The notes under the pieces: model-generated
Database searches by the model: none
What the model saw: only the letters and a program-made list of their open reading frames with translations
Told to the model about the DNA's origin: nothing
NCBI RefSeq assembly: GCF_000716715.1
Contig: NZ_JNYJ01000017.1
Location: 70,596 to 134,595 of the forward strand
From: Dactylosporangium aurantiacum
GTDB taxonomy: Bacteria > Actinomycetota > Actinomycetes > Mycobacteriales > Micromonosporaceae
Direction: 5' to 3'
DNA length: 64,000 bases
Translations under genes and position numbers: made by a program
Shown here: piece after piece, positions 7,394 through 14,440 of the stretch
Layout: every line of letters starts with the position of its first letter
Position numbering within the stretch: position 1 is the stretch's first letter

Positions 7394-8050
7394 ATGAGCG
7401 ACTTCGACTGGGATTTCGACCACCGTCCGGCCCGGGGCACCGACGTGCGGCGCCGCCTGATGCTCGACCACCGCAGCTATGACGTGACCGCCTTCGACGA
7501 CGGCTCCGGCGTGGTCGGGGTGCGGCTCGTCGGGTGGGACTCCGGGTATGTGTTCACCGAGCTCGTCGCCGAGCTGCCGACCGGCGACGCGGCCGACGTC
7601 GGGCAGCTGCTCGCCTCGGCGCTCGCCGGCTTCCGCGGCGGCGGTTCACCACCGGGCCCGACGCCCGCGGGCGGCTGGCTGTCGTATGACGCACGGGGTC
7701 CCCGACCCGCGACGGCGCCCCGGTCGGGTCAGCCGTGGGAGCCGGCCGACCTCGACCTGCTGGTGCGGCGCTTCCGCGAGGGCGCCACCATCAAGACCCT
7801 GACCGTTGAGCTGGGACGGACGGACGGCGCGATTCGCCAGCGCCTGCAACTGCTCGGTGAGACCCGTCCTGGTCCGGCGGCTGACGCTGCGGGGTCTGGG
7901 CGGCCATCGGCGGCGGGGACTGACGACGGGGCGGTGGAGGGCGACGGCCGGGCTGCGGAGCCGCTAGGTGGTGATCCTGGGCCGCCGGCGGGGTCCTCGG
8001 GCACGGCGGCTGGAGATGCGCCGGGGGACCTGCCGGGGCGGGCCGGCTGA
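7394..8050 (+). CDS. Hypothetical protein with possible helix-turn-helix
   Basis: 218 residues from ATG 7394 (MSDFDWDFDHRPARG). The first 80 residues look like a compact globular domain (VGVRLVGWDSGYVFTELVAE). The segment WEPADLDLLVRRFREG, then LTVELGRTDGAIRQRLQLLG (about 115-155), resembles a Myb/SANT- or sigma-like helix-turn-helix. The last 60 residues are low-complexity Gly/Ala/Asp. The 3' part is overlapped by a minus-strand frame. No function is assigned. Confidence 0.6.
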   Translation: MSDFDWDFDHRPARGTDVRRRLMLDHRSYDVTAFDDGSGVVGVRLVGWDSGYVFTELVAELPTGDAADVGQLLASALAGFRGGGSPPGPTPAGGWLSYDARGPRPATAPRSGQPWEPADLDLLVRRFREGATIKTLTVELGRTDGAIRQRLQLLGETRPGPAADAAGSGRPSAAGTDDGAVEGDGRAAEPLGGDPGPPAGSSGTAAGDAPGDLPGRAG

Positions 8051-8471
8051 GGGGCGCATTGACCGGTTCGCCGCACCCTCCCGCGGTGAACCAGCCGAAC
8101 GCCGCCGCGACCGACCGCCCGCGGGTCGCGCGCTGGCCGGTTCGCGGCACGGGCAGGGCCTGAGGCTTGCCGGGGAATGCCGCCGGTTGAGCGTCGACCG
8201 CCGGTGGCCCGGCGGGTCGCGGACGCGGCTGGACCGATAGCGGTGGAAGGAAGGTGGCGCCTGAGGAACGGAGGGTGAGACCTGGGAAGCGGTGAGGCAG
8301 CCGGTTGTAGGCACGCAGCGTCCCTTCGGCGGCCCGGCGGAACGCGCACGGCGCCGGCTGGTCGCATGCCGCGCACCGGTCGCTGGTGGCCGACTCGACG
8401 TGGATACCGACGGCGCGATTGGCGGCCGCGATCCGGTCGGCGGCGACCTGGGAGTAGTGCACGGAGCTCAT
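7791..8471 (-). CDS. Hypothetical protein with N-terminal Cys cluster
   Basis: ATG 8471 has a GGGGGAG site about ten bases upstream. The first 65 residues (YSQVAADRIAAANRAVGIHV, then CAACDQPAPCAF and GTLRAYNRLPHRFPG) look like a real folded domain with three Cys that could bind metal. The remaining residues are Pro/Arg-rich and run antiparallel under the 3' end of the plus-strand gene, so the true end may be unstable or the tail unstructured. Function unknown. The start overlaps the stop of the upstream repeat-rich frame (ATGA). Confidence 0.45.
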   Translation of the reverse strand: MSSVHYSQVAADRIAAANRAVGIHVESATSDRCAACDQPAPCAFRRAAEGTLRAYNRLPHRFPGLTLRSSGATFLPPLSVQPRPRPAGPPAVDAQPAAFPGKPQALPVPRTGQRATRGRSVAAAFGWFTAGGCGEPVNAPLSRPAPAGPPAHLQPPCPRTPPAAQDHHLAAPQPGRRPPPPRRQSPPPMAAQTPQRQPPDQDGSHRAVAGAGESRRPSVPAQRSGS

Positions 8472-9565
8472 GCGGCGCGGCTCCCCCGCTGCGGCCGGCC
8501 CGCGGCGCCCGGACGACCACGGCACGCCTTCGGGTGTGGTTGTGTGGCTCGGCAGACGAGACAGCGGATCTGAGCGAGGTCGCTCACGTCTGGTCGGCGC
8601 TCCGGGCGCACGGCTGGCCGCTTCTTGGCATGGCGCAGGCATCCGGAGCGTGCCGCTGCCCCTGCCGCGGGCACCGGAATCGCCGTAGACGCCGCAACCG
8701 CCGGGGGCACCATCACCGCTGCGATCACCGGCGTCGGCGTCGGCGTTGGCACCTGCGTCGGCGTTGGCGTTGGCGTTGGCGTTGGCGTCGGCGTCGGCGT
8801 CGGCGTCGGCACTGGGACCGGCGTTGGCGTCGGCACTGGGACCGGCGTTGGCGTCGGCACTGGGACCGGCGTTGGCGTCGGCACTGGGACCGGCGTTGGC
8901 GTCGGCACTTTCGTCGGCGCGGACGCCGCCACGGATGCCCCCGCGTGCCTTCTACCCGCGGATTCCGCCGGCCGAGCGGCTGCCGTCTGCGCCGGCGTCG
9001 CCGCAGGCGCCGACCCCGCAGGCGCCAATCCCGCAGGCGTCGACCTTGCGGGCGCCAATCTCGCGCGCGTCGACCCCGCGGGCGCCAAGGCTATGAACGC
9101 CAAGCCCACGGGCGCCGAGGCCGCCGACGCCGGCACCGCCGTGGGCATCCGCACTGCCATAGGCACGGGCACCGCCGTAGGCACCAACACCGCTGTTGGC
9201 GCGGGCACCGCCGTAGGCACCAACACCGCTGTTGGCGCGGGCACCGCCGTAGGCACCGGCAGCACTGTTGGCGCGGGCACCGCCGTAGGCACCGGCAGCA
9301 TTGCGGGCCTCGGCAGCACTGCGGGCGCCGGCGTGGGCATCGGCGGCGTCTTCGCCAGCGCGGGAAGTACCACGGGTGCCACCACTGCCGGCATCGCCAT
9401 GAGCGCTGCCACCGTGACGGGTGCCGATGCCGCCGCGGGAGCGGCAGCCGGCCTAGCCGGGAGCAGCATCACCGGTGCGCCCCGGCTCGTCAGGTCAGCG
9501 CCGGTGCGGTACCCGAGTGCGGCAGCAGCGTCCGTGGGACAGGGTCGTTGGCAGGTGTGCGGCAT
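8468..9565 (-). CDS. Proline/threonine/valine repeat frame (coding strand uncertain)
   Basis: 365 codons. Much of it is PTPVPV, PTAVPAPTAV-type repeat, with a plainer tail (RHAKKRPAVRPERRPDV, then DLAQIRCLVCRATQPHPKA) that could be a small metal-binding end. No signal peptide is visible. Its stop overlaps the start of the Cys-cluster gene, which favours this strand, but the opposite strand is also open over 337 codons as Gly/Val/Thr repeats and the two frames have similar third-position GC. Treat as tentative. Confidence 0.3.
   Translation of the reverse strand: MPHTCQRPCPTDAAAALGYRTGADLTSRGAPVMLLPARPAAAPAAASAPVTVAALMAMPAVVAPVVLPALAKTPPMPTPAPAVLPRPAMLPVPTAVPAPTVLPVPTAVPAPTAVLVPTAVPAPTAVLVPTAVPVPMAVRMPTAVPASAASAPVGLAFIALAPAGSTRARLAPARSTPAGLAPAGSAPAATPAQTAAARPAESAGRRHAGASVAASAPTKVPTPTPVPVPTPTPVPVPTPTPVPVPTPTPVPVPTPTPTPTPTPTPTPTPTQVPTPTPTPVIAAVMVPPAVAASTAIPVPAAGAAARSGCLRHAKKRPAVRPERRPDVSDLAQIRCLVCRATQPHPKACRGRPGAAGRPQRGSRAA
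8733..9320. repeat. Complex tandem-repeat tract
   Basis: GGCGTT/GGCGTC hexamers (8733-8812) pass into four to five 24-base units GGCGTTGGCGTCGGCACTGG+GACC (about 8812-8915). A 15-base-period stretch follows (9000-9100), then 36-base units built on GGCACCGCCGTAGGCACC (about 9160-9320). In one plus-strand frame the middle part reads like pentapeptide repeats (AGANLARVD). Confidence 0.85.
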
Positions 9566-9777
9566 CGGCGGCAGGCCCCCTCGTGGCGAACGAGAAAAAG
9601 GGGGCGGGCGCCCGGGGTCGCCAAGGCCAGTTGGCTAGGCGAGCGCCCGCCCGTTCACCCGACCGCGCGGACCCCTCAGTCGACACACGGTCAGGGGTTC
9701 GGGCGCTGCGACGCTCGGTAACGACGTATGCACAACCATGCCGCATCGACTGCGATTCTGCAAGTGCAGAGATTGCG
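9566..9777. other. Intergenic gap, no gene seen
   Basis: About 210 bases between the repeat frame and the next minus-strand gene. It has a purine run at 9591-9610 (GAGAAAAAGGGGGCGGGCG) and an AT-richer patch at 9715-9775. A promoter for plus- or minus-strand transcription could lie here, but I see no convincing -35/-10 pair. Confidence 0.3.
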
Positions 9778-10170
9778 CTACGCGGCGCCTCGGCGGCGGA
9801 GGGTAGCCACGGCGGAGCCGGCGAGGGTCATCAGGCAGTCGGGGAGCTTGCCGTCGACCAGGGCGACGGTGAACAGTGCGGTGCCGCTGGGGATGTCCTC
9901 GTTGACGTAGGCGCTGACGAAACGGGCGACCCAGCGCTTGTCGTAGTTGGCGTCGTCGATGTCGGGGAACTCGAGGCGCCACGGGCCGCGGGCGAGGTTC
10001 TCGCCGACCATCTCGCCGGCGAGGCGCCAGGCCACGTCGTAGGCGGCGCTCATCCCGCGGCGGTCGACGACCGCGTCGAAGGTGTGGACCACGCCCGCTC
10101 CGTCGCCCGCAAGGGCGGACTCCAGGACCATGGCGGCGTCCTGGTAGGTCTCGTCTCCCGGCTCATCCAC
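9778..10170 (-). CDS. Conserved hypothetical protein
   Basis: 130 residues from GTG 10170. The composition is that of a soluble folded protein: LESALAGDGAGVVHTFDAVV, then SAAYDVAWRLAGEMVGE, then DKRWVARFVSAYVNEDIPSG, then LFTVALVDGKLPDCLMTLA. No motif identifies it. It stands alone between the repeat tract and the thioesterase, in the same orientation as the latter. Confidence 0.65.
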   Translation of the reverse strand: MDEPGDETYQDAAMVLESALAGDGAGVVHTFDAVVDRRGMSAAYDVAWRLAGEMVGENLARGPWRLEFPDIDDANYDKRWVARFVSAYVNEDIPSGTALFTVALVDGKLPDCLMTLAGSAVATLRRRGAA

Positions 10171-10218
10171 GCCGACACCGTATGTGGCCCAGTCAAGCCG
10201 TGCGCACCGGACCGGCGG

Positions 10219-10656
10219 TTACGACCCGGCCGAGGTGCGGCGCAGTGCGCAGGTCAGGCGGGCTGTGCACACGCGGTCGCCCGATTCGTCGGTGATGGCG
10301 ATCTCGTACGAGGCGATCATCCCACCGAGCCGGAGGGGGGTGGCGACGCCGGTGACGAGGCCGTCGCGGGCCGCCTTGTGGTGGGTGGCGTTGACCTCGA
10401 TGCCGACCGCGATGCCGTTGAAGAGGCGGGCGGCGTGCAGGGCCGCGCCGATCGAGCCGAGCGTCTCGGCGAGGACGACCGAGGCGCCGCCGTGCAGCAG
10501 GCCGTACGGCTGGGTGTTGCCGGCGACGGGCATGGTGGCGACGACCCGCTCGGGGGAGGCCTCCAGCAACGTGATGCCCATACGCTCAGCCAGGGAACCC
10601 TGCATCGACATGCCGTCGGGCAGGGTGTCACGCTCGGTGACGCCAGTGTCCTCCAT
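10219..10656 (-). CDS. Hotdog-fold thioesterase (PaaI family)
   Basis: 145 residues. YGLLHGGASVVLAETLGSIG is the hotdog helix with the HGG catalytic-loop signature; IAVGIEVNATHHKAARDG and ASYEIAITDESGDRVCTARL complete the fold. Such enzymes hydrolyse acyl-CoA thioesters, for example 1,4-dihydroxy-2-naphthoyl-CoA or aryl-CoA; the substrate is not evident. ATG 10656 was chosen over the longer frame from 10704 because the extra 16 residues are Pro/Trp-rich and precede the conserved part. Confidence 0.85.
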   Translation of the reverse strand: MEDTGVTERDTLPDGMSMQGSLAERMGITLLEASPERVVATMPVAGNTQPYGLLHGGASVVLAETLGSIGAALHAARLFNGIAVGIEVNATHHKAARDGLVTGVATPLRLGGMIASYEIAITDESGDRVCTARLTCALRRTSAGS

Positions 10657-10704
10657 GCCGCCCCACGTTACCGGGTGGTACGCGGGCGGCGGCCACCTCC
10701 CCAC

Positions 10705-10733
10705 TTAAGTCCGCGACCAGACCGCGCTATGGT
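10705..10733 (+). promoter_or_regulatory. Putative promoter of the permuted binding protein
   Basis: TTAAGT (10705-10710), a 17-base spacer and TATGGT (10728-10733) lie 32 bases before the ATG at 10766, which has a GGGGAGGAG ribosome-binding site. This fits a primary-sigma promoter only loosely at the -35. Confidence 0.4.
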
Positions 10734-10765
10734 GCGCACGGCACCTTTGGGGAGGAGAAACACTC

Positions 10766-12130
10766 ATGCGCGCACGGTCGGCCAAAGCCATCGTGGGAGC
10801 AATCACCGCGATTGGTCTGTTGCTCACCGCGTCCGGCTGCGGTTCCACCGCGCAGAGTGACGGCGACACTGAGACAAAGAGTGACATTCACTTCTATGGC
10901 TCTGATGGCAACATGGCCAACTCGTTCGGTGAGGCGCTCAAGGACTCACCGGCGGTGCTCGCCGGCATGAAGGGCACGACCCCGCTGACGCCGCTCAGCG
11001 AGGACTTCAAGCGCCGCGTCCGGTCCATCGACGCCAGCCTCACGGACTTCAACTACGCGGGCGAGGCCTATGACGCCGTCGTGGTGGCCGCGCTGGCCGC
11101 GGAGGCCGGCAAGTCGGTCGAGTCCGCGTCGATCGCCAAGCAGCTGATCGGCGTGACGACCGGTGAGAACGTGTGCGACACGATCGCCGCGTGCCTGACC
11201 GCCGCCAAGTCGGGCAAGGACTTCAAGTACCGCGGGATCTCGCTGCGCCGCAGTGGTTTCACCGACGCCGGTGAGCCGTCCTCCGCGATGTACGGCGTGC
11301 TCAACTTCGGCCGCAACAACACCATCGACGAGGCGAAGACCGAGTTCGTCGGCGCCGGTGACGAGAAGACCGAGAACAAGACGGCCCCGCCGCCGGCCGC
11401 GGGCGGCAACAAGGGCGGCGGGAAGGGTCCGGCGCTGAAGTTCGGCCTGCTGCTGCCGAAGACCGGCGCGCTGGCGTTCCAGGGGCCGCCGATGTTCGCC
11501 GCCGCCAAGCTGGCGGTCAAGGAGATCAACGAGGCGGGCGGGGTGCTCGGCCAGCAGGTGCTGGTCGAGGAGGGTGACGACGGCACCAACCCGGACACCG
11601 CGAAGGCGACCGTCGAGCGGCTGATCTCCGCGAACGTCCAGGTCATCATCGGCGCCGGGGCGTCGGGCGTGAGCAAGGCCGTCATCCCGCGGGTCGCGCA
11701 GGCCGGCAAGGTGATGATCTCGCCGTCGGCGACGTCCGACGAGCTGACGAAGTTCGACGACAAGGGGCTGTTCTTCCGGACGTCGCCGCCGGACTTCCTG
11801 CAGGCCAAGGCGATCGCCGACATCATCATGCGGGACGGGCACACCAAGGTCGCGATCATCGCCCGGGACGACTCGTACGGCAGCGGCCTGTCCGAGGGGG
11901 TCCGCAGCGACCTCACCGCCGCCGGCATCAAGCCGCCGAACATGCTGGTCCTCAAGTACGAGGCGAAGGACACCTACGACCCGAAGGCCGACGCGACGAA
12001 GCTGTTCACGCCGATCGCGGGTCAGATCAAGAGTTTCGGGGCGACCGCGATCCTGCTGGTGGGCTTCGACGAGTCGGCGCTGGTGATTAAAGCTCTGGTC
12101 GCCGCGGGCATAAAGGCACCAACGGCATAA
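10766..12130 (+). CDS. Substrate-binding lipoprotein with circularly permuted domain order
   Basis: 454 residues. Signal peptide and lipobox LTASGC (Cys25). Residues about 41-200 (IHFYGSDGNMANSF, GMKGTTPLTPLSEDFKRRV, AYDAVVVAALAAEAGKS, GISLRRSGFTDAGEPSSAMY) correspond to the C-terminal part of a normal branched-chain-amino-acid-type binding protein (type I periplasmic binding fold). A Gly/Pro/Lys linker (about 205-222) follows. Residues 224-454 (LKFGLLLPKTGALAFQGPPM to GFDESALVIKALVAAGI) then give the normal N-terminal part. The protein ends exactly where the first block would be expected to continue, so nothing essential seems missing. It presumably binds a small solute outside the membrane. 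No transporter genes are adjacent. Confidence 0.85.
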   Translation: MRARSAKAIVGAITAIGLLLTASGCGSTAQSDGDTETKSDIHFYGSDGNMANSFGEALKDSPAVLAGMKGTTPLTPLSEDFKRRVRSIDASLTDFNYAGEAYDAVVVAALAAEAGKSVESASIAKQLIGVTTGENVCDTIAACLTAAKSGKDFKYRGISLRRSGFTDAGEPSSAMYGVLNFGRNNTIDEAKTEFVGAGDEKTENKTAPPPAAGGNKGGGKGPALKFGLLLPKTGALAFQGPPMFAAAKLAVKEINEAGGVLGQQVLVEEGDDGTNPDTAKATVERLISANVQVIIGAGASGVSKAVIPRVAQAGKVMISPSATSDELTKFDDKGLFFRTSPPDFLQAKAIADIIMRDGHTKVAIIARDDSYGSGLSEGVRSDLTAAGIKPPNMLVLKYEAKDTYDPKADATKLFTPIAGQIKSFGATAILLVGFDESALVIKALVAAGIKAPTA

Positions 12131-12218
12131 CGAACCGCGACCGCGAAGGTCCAGCCGGGGGCGCCAAGGCCCGCGTTGGATCAGGTTTCCCCCGACCGAC
12201 CGTGAGAGGACCCGCAGC

Positions 12219-12467
12219 ATGAGCGAGAACGAGATCGTCGAGACGCGTGGCGACCAGCGCATCGAACTCCTCGTCGGCGACACGAACAACGACGGTAAGC
12301 CCGACCTGTGGGCGATCGACACGGACGGCGACGGCAAGGCCGACGTGTTCCAGTTCGACACCAACGGCGACGGCAAGGTCGACATCACGATGAGTGACAT
12401 CGATGAGGACGGCACGCCGGAGCAGGTCGTGGACGGCGACGGCGGGCTGCCCCCGGCGACGGTCTGA
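12219..12467 (+). CDS. Small acidic protein with repeated calcium-binding loops
   Basis: 82 residues with four consecutive DxDxDG-type loops: DTNNDGKPD, DTDGDGKAD, DTNGDGKVD and DIDEDGTPE, spaced about 12-13 residues apart. The spacing is that of thrombospondin-type-3/FG-GAP-like calcium loops rather than paired EF-hands. There is no signal peptide, so it would act in the cytoplasm unless exported by another route. A GAGAGGA site precedes the ATG. It follows the permuted binding protein by 88 bases and faces the zinc peptidase across a shared terminator. Role unknown. Confidence 0.75.
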   Translation: MSENEIVETRGDQRIELLVGDTNNDGKPDLWAIDTDGDGKADVFQFDTNGDGKVDITMSDIDEDGTPEQVVDGDGGLPPATV

Positions 12468-12482
12468 CCGATACGGACCACC

Positions 12483-12524
12483 GAAGCAGCGCGGCCCGGG
12501 GGCGACCCTCAGCCGCGCTGCTTC
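12483..12524. terminator. Bidirectional terminator hairpin
   Basis: A 13-bp perfect stem GAAGCAGCGCGGC/GCCGCGCTGCTTC (12483-12495 with 12512-12524) lies between convergent genes. Its right arm encodes the last codons of the minus-strand peptidase. Confidence 0.75.
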
Positions 12525-14401
12525 GCTACGTAGTCCCGCCACTGCTGCTCGAGCTGGCTCACGCCGATGCCCAGCACGTCGCGGGCCGCGGACTCGACCT
12601 CCGCGACGTTCTGGAACGCCTCGTAGAACGCGATGAGCTTGGCCTGCCCGTACGTCTCGGCGATCATTCGGTTCGCCAGCCAGCTGGCGATGTAGTTGCG
12701 CGGCTCGGCGTAGAACTCCGCGTCGGTCGGCAGGGTCGACACCACGAGGTCGCCGAGCACCTGGCGGATGCCCGCCGCGGACACCTTCTCCTTCTTGTAC
12801 GCGACGTACTCCGCGAACCCCTCCACCACCCACCGTGGCGTCCTGGCGGTCGTCACGGGGCCCATCGCGGCGTGCGCGAACTCGTGCGTGAGGTCGTGTG
12901 CCAGCTCCTCGGTCTGCGCCGTCAGCTGCGTCGGGTTGAACACGACCCGGGTCGAGCTGTACGCCGGCGACGTCGCCCAGTCGCCGACCTGGTTGTAGTA
13001 CGGCACCGCGATCGCCGCGACCTGCGCCACGCGCTCCTGCGACTCGGCGAAGTACGTGTCGAAGATCCGCTTGTCCTGTACGGCCGTGACGAGCACCTTG
13101 CCGTCCCAGCCGGCCGGGCGTACGTCGATGACCTGCCTGATGCTGGTGTCGGCGAGCTGCAGCAGGCTGCGGCCGCGCTCGGCGTCGTCGGCGGAGACCA
13201 CGGCGATGACGCGATCGTTGCGCAGCACCGCCACGGGCCCGGCCGAGTCCCACGGCTGCCCGTTCGCGCCGAGCGGCATGTCCTTGCCGGCCGCGTCGCC
13301 GACGATGCGCCACTTGCCGTTGACCAGCGCCACGACGGGCATCCAGGGCGTCGCGACGGTCTTGCTGTCCACGCCCTCGACCCGGTGCCGGATGGTGACC
13401 GCTTCGACGTGCACCGCCGCGTGGTACCGGTCGAACAGCTGCGTCGGCAGGAACTTCGCCAGCTGCCGCGCGGGCAGCCGGGTCCGGTCGAAGCTGATGT
13501 CGGAGAACGGCAGCTTGACCAGGTTGTCGAAGAGCTGCTTCTGCCGCTTCACGAACGCCGCGTCGGTCTGCTCGACGTCCGACATCCAGACGTTGAGATC
13601 CTTGTTCTTGACCGCCTGGGTGCGCCGCCCCAGCAGCTCCTCGATCGCCTTGCCGCCGACGCCGGAGCGCATGTCGACCCAGGTGGAGGAGACCAGGTCG
13701 GTCTCGCCGCCGCCCCCGCCGCGCAGCGCCCAGGCGGCCGCCGCCGCGCCGCCGAGGGCGAGGACCATGCTGACCACCAGCAGGGCGGTGAGGACGGGCC
13801 ACAGGAAGCTGCGCCGCGGTTGTGGGGGCAGTTGCGGCGGCCACCCGTAGGCATAGCCGGGAAATGTCTGCTGCGGCGGCTGCTGATGTACGTGCACCGC
13901 CCCGAACTGCCCCGGATACCCCTGCGGCGGCACGTACTGCTGCGGCGGCGCGTACTGCTGCGGCGCGTATTGCTGCGGCGGGGTGTACTGCTGCGACGGC
14001 GCGTACTGCTGCGGCAGCCCCTGCGGTGCAGGTCCCGGGAACGGCATGCGCTGCTGCGGGACGAACTGTGCCGGCGCGCCGGGCGGCACCGCCCGTGGGG
14101 GCGCCTGCACGGGTGTGACGCCGGGTGCCTGCGGCGGAGCGACCTGCGGCGCCGGGGACTGCGCCGCGGCGGCGGTCGGCTCAGGCGAAGCCCCGGGCAC
14201 GGTCTCAGCCGCGGGAGGGCCGGGCTGCGCGGGAATGACCGGCGCCGGGACGGTGGGCGCCGGGGCAACGGCAGCCGTGGCGTCCGGCGGCGTGGTGACG
14301 CCGGCAGGTGCGGCGTCGGTCGAAGAGGCGGCGGTGGGCGCCGCGGCGGCCGGTTCGGGGATGGTCACATTGCCTGCCGACGTCGAGGAGCGGAACCACA
14401 T
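12509..14401 (-). CDS. Single-pass membrane zinc metallopeptidase-like protein (gluzincin, HEFAH)
   Basis: 630 residues. A Pro/Gln/Tyr-rich cytoplasmic N-terminus (repeats of PPQQYAPQ, residues about 60-190) is followed by one transmembrane helix near 198-225 and a large extracytoplasmic domain. LTHEFAHAAMG (H506, H510) and WVVEGFAEY (E527) are the HExxH plus Glu zinc ligands and catalytic Glu of an M1/MA-clan peptidase. Upstream residues 230-420 resemble a stalk or NTF2-like domain. It probably acts at the cell surface. Its substrate and whether it works with the adjacent binding proteins are unknown. The start is 39 bases after the binding-protein gene upstream, so co-transcription is likely. 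Confidence 0.8.
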   Translation of the reverse strand: MWFRSSTSAGNVTIPEPAAAAPTAASSTDAAPAGVTTPPDATAAVAPAPTVPAPVIPAQPGPPAAETVPGASPEPTAAAAQSPAPQVAPPQAPGVTPVQAPPRAVPPGAPAQFVPQQRMPFPGPAPQGLPQQYAPSQQYTPPQQYAPQQYAPPQQYVPPQGYPGQFGAVHVHQQPPQQTFPGYAYGWPPQLPPQPRRSFLWPVLTALLVVSMVLALGGAAAAAWALRGGGGGETDLVSSTWVDMRSGVGGKAIEELLGRRTQAVKNKDLNVWMSDVEQTDAAFVKRQKQLFDNLVKLPFSDISFDRTRLPARQLAKFLPTQLFDRYHAAVHVEAVTIRHRVEGVDSKTVATPWMPVVALVNGKWRIVGDAAGKDMPLGANGQPWDSAGPVAVLRNDRVIAVVSADDAERGRSLLQLADTSIRQVIDVRPAGWDGKVLVTAVQDKRIFDTYFAESQERVAQVAAIAVPYYNQVGDWATSPAYSSTRVVFNPTQLTAQTEELAHDLTHEFAHAAMGPVTTARTPRWVVEGFAEYVAYKKEKVSAAGIRQVLGDLVVSTLPTDAEFYAEPRNYIASWLANRMIAETYGQAKLIAFYEAFQNVAEVESAARDVLGIGVSQLEQQWRDYVAKQRG

Positions 14402-14440
14402 CCTCCGACAGGCCGGCGCCCCTTGTCGACCCCGCCCCGG

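Noticed and set aside
8625..9638. Plus-strand Gly/Val/Thr repeat frame as a protein
   Set aside because: The minus-strand frame has an ATGA junction with a gene that has a ribosome-binding site. The plus frame has no clear ribosome-binding site. Not annotated as CDS, kept as a finding because the strand is undecided.
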